A DNA stretch of 21,904 bases from Hyphomicrobiales bacterium (GTDB taxonomy: Bacteria; Pseudomonadota; Alphaproteobacteria; Rhizobiales; OSC116), in the NCBI GenBank assembly GCA_013214985.1, contig JABSRY010000003.1:1-21904 (forward strand). Reading direction: 5' to 3'. This document shows positions 8,254 through 15,065 of the stretch, in pieces (within the stretch, counting starts at the first letter, position 1; each line of letters begins with the position of its first letter). Below the pieces are notes generated by a model. The model was not told the DNA's origin and searched no databases. It saw only the letters and a program-made list of their open reading frames with translations. Both the position numbers and the translations under genes were made by a program.

Positions 8254-9600
8254 TTAAGCTAATGGCAACCATAATTCAGCCTTTAAGCCACCAAGGTTGC
8301 TCTGGCTTAGCTTAAATTCACCATTATATAGCCCTGCCAATTCCTTCACAATCGATAAACCTAAACCGGAGCCAGTTACATTCTCGTCTATTCGGTGTCC
8401 ACGTTTTAAAACTCTTTCAAGTTCCTTTGGTGGCATAAATTGCCCGTCATCTTCTATAATAATGTGTAGCTGCAAAATTTTAAATTTATTCTCAGTACTA
8501 GTAATCGTTACTAGTACTTTGTTTCCACACCATTTAAACGCATTGTCAATTAGGTTGCCTATTAATTCTTCCAAATCTTGTTTCTCGCCATGAAAACAAA
8601 GTGCCTTATTTAGGTTCAATTCTACTTTAACATTTTTTTCTACATTTATCTTCTGCAACACATTAACAATCGAATTAACAATAGGCGAAACGGGTATTTT
8701 TGTTGCAACGCTCTCTAAACTCGCCGTCATCCTTGCTCTATTTAAATGATGTGTTATTTGAACATTCATTAATTTCACTTGTCCATGAATTAATTTGGAT
8801 TTTGCATCATCCTTGTTATCGGTTTCATTTAACAACACAGAAATCGGTGTTTTTAAAGCATGCGCTAGATTCCCGACATGTGTTCTCGCCCGATCAATCA
8901 CTTTTTTATTTGCGTCAATTAGACTATTTATTTCATTGGCTACTGGCATTATTTCTATCGGCAAATCACCTTCAATCGACTGACCCTCGCCAATTCTAAT
9001 TTTTGCTAAATAATTTTTAAGGCTTGTTAACGGTTTCAACACAAACCGCAATTGATAAAATGTGCCGCCAATCAAGCCAAATACTAACAAAGTCAAAGCA
9101 GATGATATCATCCAATAAAACGATTTTTCTTGCGCGTTTAATAATTCTGAATTGCCCGATACAATGAATAATAGCTTTTTATTAAGTTCTGGAAAGCTAA
9201 TATATTGAGCATAAACTCTTATCGGCTCGCCAATAGGCCCATCTATATTTCCCCGAAATATACCATCTTGATATTGCTCAATATCATACTGCTTAATAAT
9301 GGATGATTTTTGCAACGATTTAGATTTGAATAATATTTCATTTTCAAGAACAATTTGCCAATACCAGCCAGAATATAAATTATAATATTGCGGCGATGAA
9401 TGTAGTAAATTCAATGATATATTTTTGTCAGTAATTCTTGTAGCACCAACCAATTCAGATAATGTATTGGCTAACCTTTGGTCAAACTGTTTTTCATGAG
9501 ATATCTTGAAAATTATCGATAAAAACAAGCCAGTTGTTAACGTTAAAACCACACTACCAATTAATGTCGATATTAATAACCTGCGTCTAAGAGAAACCAA
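8254..9600 (-). CDS. feuQ: Sensor histidine kinase, FeuQ-like
   Basis: This 448-residue membrane kinase has a TM segment at about 9-31, a periplasmic sensor region at about 32-160, and a second TM at about 163-183. A HAMP-like linker follows, then an HisKA-type helix with LAHALKTPI (phosphoacceptor H247) and a HATPase domain. In the latter the N-box is LIDNAFKW (N353), the G1 box DDGQF (384-388, less glycine-rich than usual) and the G2 box GSGLGLSIV (410-418). The LAHALKTP form is typical of PhoQ/FeuQ kinases. The start is a TTG directly abutting the feuP stop (TAATTG), with GAGGG seven bases upstream; no in-frame ATG exists for over 150 codons, so TTG is very likely correct. In Sinorhizobium, FeuQ with FeuP activates cyclic glucan export genes. 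Here the pairing is inferred from FeuP. Confidence 0.88.
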   Translation of the reverse strand: MVSLRRRLLISTLIGSVVLTLTTGLFLSIIFKISHEKQFDQRLANTLSELVGATRITDKNISLNLLHSSPQYYNLYSGWYWQIVLENEILFKSKSLQKSSIIKQYDIEQYQDGIFRGNIDGPIGEPIRVYAQYISFPELNKKLLFIVSGNSELLNAQEKSFYWMISSALTLLVFGLIGGTFYQLRFVLKPLTSLKNYLAKIRIGEGQSIEGDLPIEIMPVANEINSLIDANKKVIDRARTHVGNLAHALKTPISVLLNETDNKDDAKSKLIHGQVKLMNVQITHHLNRARMTASLESVATKIPVSPIVNSIVNVLQKINVEKNVKVELNLNKALCFHGEKQDLEELIGNLIDNAFKWCGNKVLVTITSTENKFKILQLHIIIEDDGQFMPPKELERVLKRGHRIDENVTGSGLGLSIVKELAGLYNGEFKLSQSNLGGLKAELWLPLA

Positions 9601-10266
9601 TTAAGCACCCTCTTCAATAAGCTGATACCCTAAACCCCGAATAGTTTGCAAAATATTCACCCCAAGCTTTTTGCGTATTCTGCCCACAAATACTTCAATT
9701 GTATTAGAATCCCTGTCAAAATCTTGGTCATATAAATGTTCGACTAATTCCGTTCTAGATATAACCCTACCTTGTTGGTGCAACATGTAAGACAATAATC
9801 TAAACTCAAGTGAAGTCATTTTTATTTGTACGTCGTTTACATAAATACGAGACGTTTTCGTGTCCAATAATATTGGGCCACAAGAAATTTCACTCGATGC
9901 GTGTCCTGCGGCGCGCCTTATCAGCGCCCTAAGCCTTGCTAGCAATTCTCCCATATGAAACGGTTTTGATAAATAATCATCGGCTCCAGCATCAAAACCA
10001 GTAACCTTATCATTCCATCGATCACGCGCCGTTAAAATCAAAACGGGTATTTTTATATTTTCTCGGCGCCAGCTTTCCAAAACCGAGATACCGTCTATTA
10101 ACGGCAAACCTAAATCCAATACAATGGCATCATAACTTTCGGTAGAGCCTAAAAAATGCCCCTCTTCGCCATCAAACGCGGCATCAACAACATAACGGCT
10201 ATCTTCTAACGCCTGTTTAATTTGTCTGTTTAAGTCTTTATCATCTTCAACTATTAAAAACCGCAT
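9601..10266 (-). CDS. feuP: OmpR/PhoP-family response regulator, FeuP-like
   Basis: This 221-residue regulator has a receiver domain (acidic D8/D9, phosphoacceptor D51 in VLDLGLP, T79, K101 in SKPFHM) and a winged-helix DNA-binding domain at about 125-219. Several stretches match my recollection of rhizobial FeuP, among them AAFDGEEGHFLG, RRAAGHASSE, LVEHLYDQDFDRDSNTIEVF and RGLGYQL. FeuP controls cyclic glucan export and osmoadaptation genes in Sinorhizobium and was first linked to iron uptake in R. leguminosarum; the targets in this organism are unknown. It lies 15 bases downstream of the PepSY-like gene and abuts feuQ, so the three form one operon. The Shine-Dalgarno sequence before its ATG is weak, so coupling to the upstream gene is possible. 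Confidence 0.92.
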   Translation of the reverse strand: MRFLIVEDDKDLNRQIKQALEDSRYVVDAAFDGEEGHFLGSTESYDAIVLDLGLPLIDGISVLESWRRENIKIPVLILTARDRWNDKVTGFDAGADDYLSKPFHMGELLARLRALIRRAAGHASSEISCGPILLDTKTSRIYVNDVQIKMTSLEFRLLSYMLHQQGRVISRTELVEHLYDQDFDRDSNTIEVFVGRIRKKLGVNILQTIRGLGYQLIEEGA

Positions 10267-10281
10267 ATAAATACCATAAAT

Positions 10282-10617
10282 CTAAAGCATACGTCCCGTA
10301 TCGGCATCTATATAAACATAGACGACACGACCAGAATTTACATTAAAAATAATCAGTTTCAAAGCATTAACGCCTCTATAACGAGTTCGCTCTACTCTTT
10401 TTAACTGGTCACCGCGCCTTAAAATATATGGCAATATTCGAGACAAATCAACTTCCGCAAATTTCAAAAGCCTAGATTGATTGTTTCCATAAGAATGGTT
10501 GAGCTTTAAATTCAGGTTAAAATTAAAACTTCCAGCAGCTAGCGTACTACCACTAACACCAATGGCAAGCGATAACGCGATTAAATATATTACAAATTTT
10601 TGAACGTATTTTCTCAT
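10282..10617 (-). CDS. Small PepSY-like periplasmic protein, candidate FeuN-type modulator
   Basis: The 111-residue product has a clear signal peptide (basic MRKYVQK, hydrophobic core, cleavage probably after LAA near residue 28). An Asn-rich linker and a PepSY-like C-terminal half follow, ending VVYVYIDADTGRML, the usual PepSY finish. An ATG with GGAGAG nine bases upstream supports the start. It is the first gene before feuP and feuQ. In Sinorhizobium meliloti a small periplasmic protein, FeuN, is encoded next to feuPQ and restrains FeuQ. Position, size and export signal suggest the same role here, but I cannot align it to FeuN by eye, so no symbol is given. PepSY proteins near two-component systems are common sensors or inhibitors. 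Confidence 0.75.
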   Translation of the reverse strand: MRKYVQKFVIYLIALSLAIGVSGSTLAAGSFNFNLNLKLNHSYGNNQSRLLKFAEVDLSRILPYILRRGDQLKRVERTRYRGVNALKLIIFNVNSGRVVYVYIDADTGRML

Positions 10618-10925
10618 CTACTGGTTCTCTCCAACAATACCTTAGTATAAACGCATATATATGAACAAGGACTGAATAAAGTTTTATCGAAAAAAAATAG
10701 ACTAATTGCTTATAGGTTATAAAAACATCTTTGGATATTTATAAATTGTTAAATATAAAACCAATTTCAAGTTTGAAACAATTTTTTGTAAATAGTAATT
10801 TAAATTTTATACATTAACTTAATAATTTGTTGGCTCATATATTAGAGCTTAAAATATATATCAGCGCTAAAGACATACCGCATCATCTAAATTGCGGACC
10901 ATGCCATTACAAAACAGGTTTAAAA
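10618..10925. promoter_or_regulatory. Divergent AT-rich intergenic region with two promoter-like sequences
   Basis: This 308-base gap separates the feu-type operon (minus) from the JmjC-like gene (plus). On the minus strand TATACT (10649-10644) lies about 27 bases before the PepSY gene ATG, with a poor -35. On the plus strand TTGTAA (10786-10791), a 16-base spacer and TATACA (10808-10813) form a fair promoter, giving a leader of about 105 bases for the JmjC-like gene. No RNA gene, repeat or conserved ORF was recognised. Confidence 0.35.
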
Positions 10926-11876
10926 ATGACGAACAAAATTTTTCCAGACTGGCAAGCTAAAAATTCAGAATTGTTTAGCAAGCATATCATCACCGAAAAA
11001 CACAACCTTCATAAACATGAATTATTTACCGATGAAGCTTTGGCAAAGCTAATTGATAAAACACCAAGGTCTAACTATCATGTAAATACCCACGACCTTA
11101 CGCATATTCATAAATCGACATGGCGTGATGGCGAATTTGGCGATTTAAGCGGCGAAGAAGTTTTAAATGCCGTCCGTGATGGCCATATCTGGATTAATAT
11201 TCAAAAACCATGGGAAGCCGATCCTGCATATGGTGAAGTATTAGATCAAATGTTCCGCGAAATGGAAGAAAATGTACCCCATTTTGAAACCATGCCAGAT
11301 AAAAACAAGATGACCATTTTAATATCATCGCCAAAAATTAAAGTTTTCTATCATTGTGATATCCCGGGTCAAGCATTATGGCAAATTCGTGGCCGTAAAC
11401 GGGTTTATATCTACCCAAATAGCGAACCATTTTTGAAAAATCACGAAATGGAAAAAATCATTTTAGGCCGTATCGATGAACATGACATCACTTATCAAGA
11501 TTGGTATGATGAATATGCCAAAATTCTTGATCTAGAACCAGGTGTTATGTCGCATTGGCCAATTAATGGCCCTCACCGTATCGAAAATTTGGGTGTCATG
11601 AATGTGTCGCTAACCACAGAACATTGGAACACAGAACTGCGTAATCATTATGCGGTACGCTATGCAAATGGTTTATTAAGGGACACTCTAGGCATTCAAA
11701 ATCTTGCAACACCGACTTCTGGTTTAGGTATGTATGCGCGGTTGGCCTTAGCAGGTTTTCATAAAGTAAGCGGTCTTCGTAAGTTAAAAAAGATGAAATA
11801 TAATGTAGATTTCCGCGTAGATCCATCCGAAGAATTAGGCTTTAAAGATATCAAAGCTTATAAATTGGTAAAATAA
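10926..11876 (+). CDS. JmjC/cupin-like putative Fe(II)/2-oxoglutarate oxygenase
   Basis: I choose ATG 10926 (316 residues): AGG lies seven bases upstream and homology-like sequence begins there. A longer reading from TTG 10827 adds 33 residues with no clear start signal. The core looks like the cupin-like (JmjC) fold. FYHCDIPGQALWQIRG (about 141-156) supplies the HxD iron ligands H143 and D145, followed by the RKRVYIYP strand, and a distal histidine is available at H210 or H217 in SHWPINGPHRIEN. Enzymes of this fold hydroxylate proteins, small molecules or lipids using Fe(II), 2-oxoglutarate and oxygen; the substrate here is unknown. There is no signal peptide. The next gene is a GNAT-type protein on the same strand, but a terminator hairpin lies between them. 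Confidence 0.75.
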   Translation: MTNKIFPDWQAKNSELFSKHIITEKHNLHKHELFTDEALAKLIDKTPRSNYHVNTHDLTHIHKSTWRDGEFGDLSGEEVLNAVRDGHIWINIQKPWEADPAYGEVLDQMFREMEENVPHFETMPDKNKMTILISSPKIKVFYHCDIPGQALWQIRGRKRVYIYPNSEPFLKNHEMEKIILGRIDEHDITYQDWYDEYAKILDLEPGVMSHWPINGPHRIENLGVMNVSLTTEHWNTELRNHYAVRYANGLLRDTLGIQNLATPTSGLGMYARLALAGFHKVSGLRKLKKMKYNVDFRVDPSEELGFKDIKAYKLVK

Positions 11877-11886
11877 CAAATTCAAT

Positions 11887-11927
11887 AATTCCATTGGACT
11901 GATGCGCTTTCCAATGGAATTTTATTT
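11887..11927 (+). terminator. Rho-independent terminator after the JmjC-like gene
   Basis: A perfect 12-bp stem (AATTCCATTGGA at 11887-11898 pairing with TCCAATGGAATT at 11910-11921) encloses an 11-base loop and is followed by a T-rich tract (TTATTTT). It begins 11 bases after the stop codon. It should end or attenuate transcription before the GNAT gene. Confidence 0.8.
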
Positions 11928-11962
11928 TATAATTTAAAATTAGTTAGTGTTGAACTGGTTCT

Positions 11963-12967
11963 ATGAAGCATAATAATATATTTACATCCGACCATTGGCA
12001 TAAAAATGATCTGTCCAGCAATAAATTAATTATTGTCTGCGATGATGAACAACCTTCACAGGCAAAATTCACACTCGACATTAGCAAAAAATTTGGGTTT
12101 ACAACCGCCGAAATGGCAGGTGAACCCATCATTCAATATAATGATATTGCGGATATTGGCAAGGCAGACATTAACCAATGCCAAACAAAGCTAACCAAAC
12201 AATTTAAAGCTAGTTGTATCGATTTATTACATTTTCGAAACGTAAAAGTAAACGGAAATTTATATAAGTTAATACAAAATATTAGTACAATAATTGCCAA
12301 GAAAAACGCCCCCTATATTGACCTTGAACAATTAAATAATATCGATGATTATTTAAAGACAATGTCCTCCAGCACACGCAAGTCTCGTCGTCGTACACAA
12401 AAAAAACTCAATGCAAATTATGATGTTAATTTTCAGATTTTGACCAATGAAGACATTGATGCAACAATTGTTGATGACATTATAAAAATGAAAAATAATC
12501 AACTTGCCTTACAGGGTATGACTAGCCGATTATTTATGAATCCAGTTAAATTACAATCTCTTAAAAACATCATAACCACCCCAAATGATACCTTTAAATG
12601 CATCATTTCAACACTAAAATGTGATGGCGTCCTCGCTGCTGCCGAAATTGGTTTCCTGCATCAAAGCGTTTATTATTCATTTTTAGGCGCAATGAATGAG
12701 CAATATAAATCTTACAGTCCAGGTAGTTGTCAATTGCTAAAAACCATCGAATGGGCAATCGATAATGGTGTAGAGAAATTTGACCTTTTAGCCCCAGAAG
12801 ATCATTATAAAACCAGTTGGTCAAACAACCATGTCGATGAAGTCGTGGATCTTATTTTACCACTTACTCTAAAAGGCAATATTTGGGGTAATTTATTTCT
12901 TAAAACCCTACGCCCGATGCTTAAGAATGCCTATTTTTTGGTTAAAAACACACTCAAAAAATCTTAG
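11963..12967 (+). CDS. GNAT-superfamily protein of the BioF2/CelD type
   Basis: This 334-residue protein has a variable N-terminal half and a C-terminal FemAB/GNAT-like domain (about 130-290). The landmarks are a basic segment MSSSTRKSRRRTQKKL (134-149), an acceptor-fold stretch EIGFLHQSVYYSFLGAMNE (about 228-246) and YSPGSCQLLKTIEWAI (251-266) leading into FDLLAPEDHYKTSW (273-286). The PGxxL...G..xFDxL.....YKxxW pattern is typical of the Acetyltransf_6 (BioF2-like) family. Members transfer acyl or aminoacyl groups in envelope and polysaccharide pathways; the substrate here is unknown. No signal peptide. The ATG has a weak ribosome-binding site. It may act with the JmjC-like protein, though the terminator between them argues against simple co-transcription. 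Its TAG overlaps the stop of the convergent holin-like gene. Confidence 0.75.
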   Translation: MKHNNIFTSDHWHKNDLSSNKLIIVCDDEQPSQAKFTLDISKKFGFTTAEMAGEPIIQYNDIADIGKADINQCQTKLTKQFKASCIDLLHFRNVKVNGNLYKLIQNISTIIAKKNAPYIDLEQLNNIDDYLKTMSSSTRKSRRRTQKKLNANYDVNFQILTNEDIDATIVDDIIKMKNNQLALQGMTSRLFMNPVKLQSLKNIITTPNDTFKCIISTLKCDGVLAAAEIGFLHQSVYYSFLGAMNEQYKSYSPGSCQLLKTIEWAIDNGVEKFDLLAPEDHYKTSWSNNHVDEVVDLILPLTLKGNIWGNLFLKTLRPMLKNAYFLVKNTLKKS

Positions 12968-13146
12968 TCATCTCTGCTATTTTTCCATTCATTAATTGCA
13001 ATGACGATACGCATAATGGTTAAAACTAATGTGCAAATAATTAGTGAAAATCCGAGCCAATTTTCAATATCACCTAATATAGATGCGTAGCTAACAAACC
13101 CACCGCCCGCTATTGTCGTTGCATCTAATATTGCTTTATCCGCCAT
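12964..13146 (-). CDS. Small holin-like membrane protein at the end of the GTA remnant
   Basis: The 60-residue peptide from ATG 13146 has a Gly/Ala-containing N-terminus, one strong membrane helix (FSLIICTLVLTIMRIVIAI, about 34-52) and a charged tail (NEWKNSRDD). That layout is common to small phage holins. I prefer this start to the longer 91-codon reading from 13239, which runs inside the DUF2793 gene. The ATG follows the DUF2793 stop after one base, and GGA lies about nine bases upstream. The holin role is inferred from size, topology and location at the end of a phage-derived operon; it could equally be an uncharacterised membrane peptide. The gene is convergent with the GNAT gene and shares two bases of stop codon with it. 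Confidence 0.6.
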   Translation of the reverse strand: MADKAILDATTIAGGGFVSYASILGDIENWLGFSLIICTLVLTIMRIVIAINEWKNSRDD

Positions 13147-13147
13147 G

Positions 13148-13966
13148 TTATAATTTCCACAGTTCAATTTTACAATTTGTCGATGGCCCTTCACCTGCCG
13201 AGCCAAACTGCCAAGCGTCAACACCACCTGTTTCAACATGATGCATCAACCCAAAATAGTCGCTGGCATTATCAACAATCAATTCTCCTTCGCCCATACT
13301 ACGACATAAAGATGCGCTCGATGCACCACCCGCTTCACTATGCTCGCAAGATGCCTGAATTAGATGTTGCCCAGTTACAAGGTTTTTTAAGTCTGCTTTG
13401 TGCTTGCCAACACGCATGGCAGCCGCCATAATTTTCACCCAATATTTTCCAACTGGCAATTTAAAGCGGCTTTGTGTTTGATCAAACACTACTCCAGCGC
13501 CTAAATTATTAATTTTCATAAGGTTTAAATATCGTTGGTTCCACCCGGTATTAGGCGCATTTGTCGAAGTCTGGCCATACCCCATCTCTTCGCAAATACT
13601 TACATCTGGGCTAAATATCGTTTTTTTCGGCGAATATTCTTGCCAGCTTCCATTCATAAAAACTACAATTTGTTGCACATCCTCAACCCAACATAACCAC
13701 CCATTTCGGGGGCTAATGTTCGTCCAAACCCCATCCAAATAAACACTCAATTTGCCGTCTTGCCCAAGCCAATCACCGGCACCAGACGCCGCAACAATAA
13801 ATCGATCGCCTTCCAAAGGGTTTGCTGGTCTATCTGCAATATCCTTGGTTTTTACTGAAAATTGCACCAATATATCCAGTCGGTTCAAACACTCATTCAT
13901 CGTAATATGTTTTTGATTTTGCGCTGATGCTAAAAAAGGTAAATCTAAAAAATAACTGTCAGACAT
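13148..13966 (-). CDS. DUF2793-domain protein, phage/GTA fibre-like
   Basis: The N-terminal ~120 residues fit DUF2793: LPFLASAQNQKHITMNECL, then ILVQFSVKTKDIADRPANP, EGDRFIVAA and NGWLCWVED. The rest (about 135-272) is beta-rich, with a Cys-rich stretch (ASCEHSEAGGASSASLC), and resembles a C1q/jelly-roll-like fibre tip, an inference from pattern only. DUF2793 proteins occur at the 3' end of alphaproteobacterial GTA and prophage tail clusters and are thought to be spike or fibre components. The ATG overlaps the end of the tail-protein remnant by 8 bases, with AGGA about 11 bases upstream; this overlap looks like original operon architecture. The 272-codon frame is open and intact although most of the cluster it served has been deleted. 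Confidence 0.82.
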   Translation of the reverse strand: MSDSYFLDLPFLASAQNQKHITMNECLNRLDILVQFSVKTKDIADRPANPLEGDRFIVAASGAGDWLGQDGKLSVYLDGVWTNISPRNGWLCWVEDVQQIVVFMNGSWQEYSPKKTIFSPDVSICEEMGYGQTSTNAPNTGWNQRYLNLMKINNLGAGVVFDQTQSRFKLPVGKYWVKIMAAAMRVGKHKADLKNLVTGQHLIQASCEHSEAGGASSASLCRSMGEGELIVDNASDYFGLMHHVETGGVDAWQFGSAGEGPSTNCKIELWKL

Positions 13967-14290
13967 AAATATTCATTTCCTTTGCTCTGCCGCGCCCAAC
14001 CTGTGCCGACATCTGAAAAATTTTAATTCTAAATTCCGTAATTACCGACCCAAAATCTACAATTTGCTGTGCCGCATTGTATACAATATTTGGGTTTAGG
14101 CTCTCAATTTGCCTTACCACCGCATCATTATTAATGGCCGATATTTCAATTTCATAAGTTTCGGTTTGTTCATTTAGCGGCACCTGATTTAGCGCCCAGT
14201 TCTCGCCGCCAAATCGAGTTTGCCTTATCCAACTAAGTGCAATATCGTCATTAATTTTGTGAGCCTTTACATGGACAGGCGCATAAGTTG
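13959..14290 (-). pseudogene. C-terminal remnant (~110 codons) of the GTA host-specificity/TIM-barrel tail protein (gp15-like)
   Basis: The recognisable part begins at TYAPVHVKAHKINDDIALSW and continues through IRQTRFGGENWALNQVPLNE, YEIEI, IVYNAAQQIVDFG and QMSAQVGRGRAKEMNIYV. This matches the end of the large GTA tail protein (orfg15 in RcGTA), which is normally on the order of 1,200-1,300 residues. Everything upstream is missing. The frame stays open 5' to 14438, but that extension is simply portal DNA read in another frame, so it is not part of the protein. No start codon or ribosome-binding site belongs to the remnant. It is joined directly to the truncated portal gene, and its TGA overlaps the DUF2793 start. 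Confidence 0.85.
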
Positions 14291-15057
14291 CCTTGGCCTT
14301 CTTGGCCCTTATAAACCACCGCGCCCGAAGGCCTCGCACTATTGTTACGCAACGCTTTATTCCATTTACTCGCGGCATTATGAATTTCAATTGCCAACCG
14401 TGCCGACTTAAATGGGCTTTGCCCATAATGGTCATCATTTGGGTTATAATAAGTTAAATGCAAAATAGGCTTAATCATATCAACCTGCTGGTTAAACCTA
14501 ACCTTCTTGGCACCCAGTTTATATTCATAAAATGCAGGCCAGCCTTGTTCATCCACTATCATTCGCATTCGGTCTGGTCGTAAGCTATATAATGTGTCTG
14601 GGTGCGTATCATCAATGCTAGATTGTTTAATATAACAATTTCCATCAATCATTAACTGGCTGTAACATTGCTCAAAAAACTCACGTCCCGCCATATTAAT
14701 ATTAGGGCGCGTAACTAAGTCAAGCAACGGGTGATCAGTCAGCTCTTCATCCGCTTTAAATAATTGTAAATGAATAGAAGCCGCTGCCTCTGCAACCATC
14801 CGCACCGCTCTATGGGCAATCGGATTTTGCATATAGGCATTTCGCGCCATCGACGAAATGCTTATATCGTCAGTAAAATCTTCACTTAACAAAAAACCAA
14901 ACTCCTGCCCATATTGGGTTAACGGCACATAATTTTTCCTTTCTTCAGCTTTGGCGTTACTGGTATTTGCATTATTAACGCTCTTTTCAATTGGTTTTTG
15001 AGCAAAACCCATCCGTTGCAGAAACGATATGTCTCCCCTTTCAATTTTATAATTCAT
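14251..15057 (-). pseudogene. GTA/HK97-type portal protein (gp3-like), truncated by a deletion
   Basis: The first ~258 residues look like an alphaproteobacterial GTA portal protein: NPIAHRAVRMVAEAAASIHL (about 78-97), the LYSLRPDRMRM segment (about 160-170), and IEIHNAASKWNKALRNNSAR followed by PSGAVVYKGQEGQGNL up to residue 258. A normal protein continues for roughly another 130-150 residues (stem, crown and clip ends). Here the frame instead runs into CACPCKGSQN and a TAA, because the DNA switches at about 14280-14290 to the last part of the tail-protein gene in a different frame. The product would lack its C-terminal third and should not form a dodecameric ring. The ATG lies 8 bases after the terL stop, as in intact clusters. 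Confidence 0.88.
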
Positions 15058-15065
15058 CTTAAATT

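Noticed and set aside
10827..10925. A 33-residue N-terminal extension of the JmjC-like protein containing HHLNCGPCH, resembling a metal-binding motif.
   Set aside because: It starts at TTG without a ribosome-binding site and overlaps the likely promoter leader, while ATG 10926 has AGG at good spacing.
14291..14438. The first ~50 codons of the 159-codon frame that ends in the tail-protein remnant (MMTIMGKAHLSRH...), as a novel protein or fusion.
   Set aside because: This segment is portal DNA read in the wrong frame. The portal frame over the same bases gives clear family similarity.
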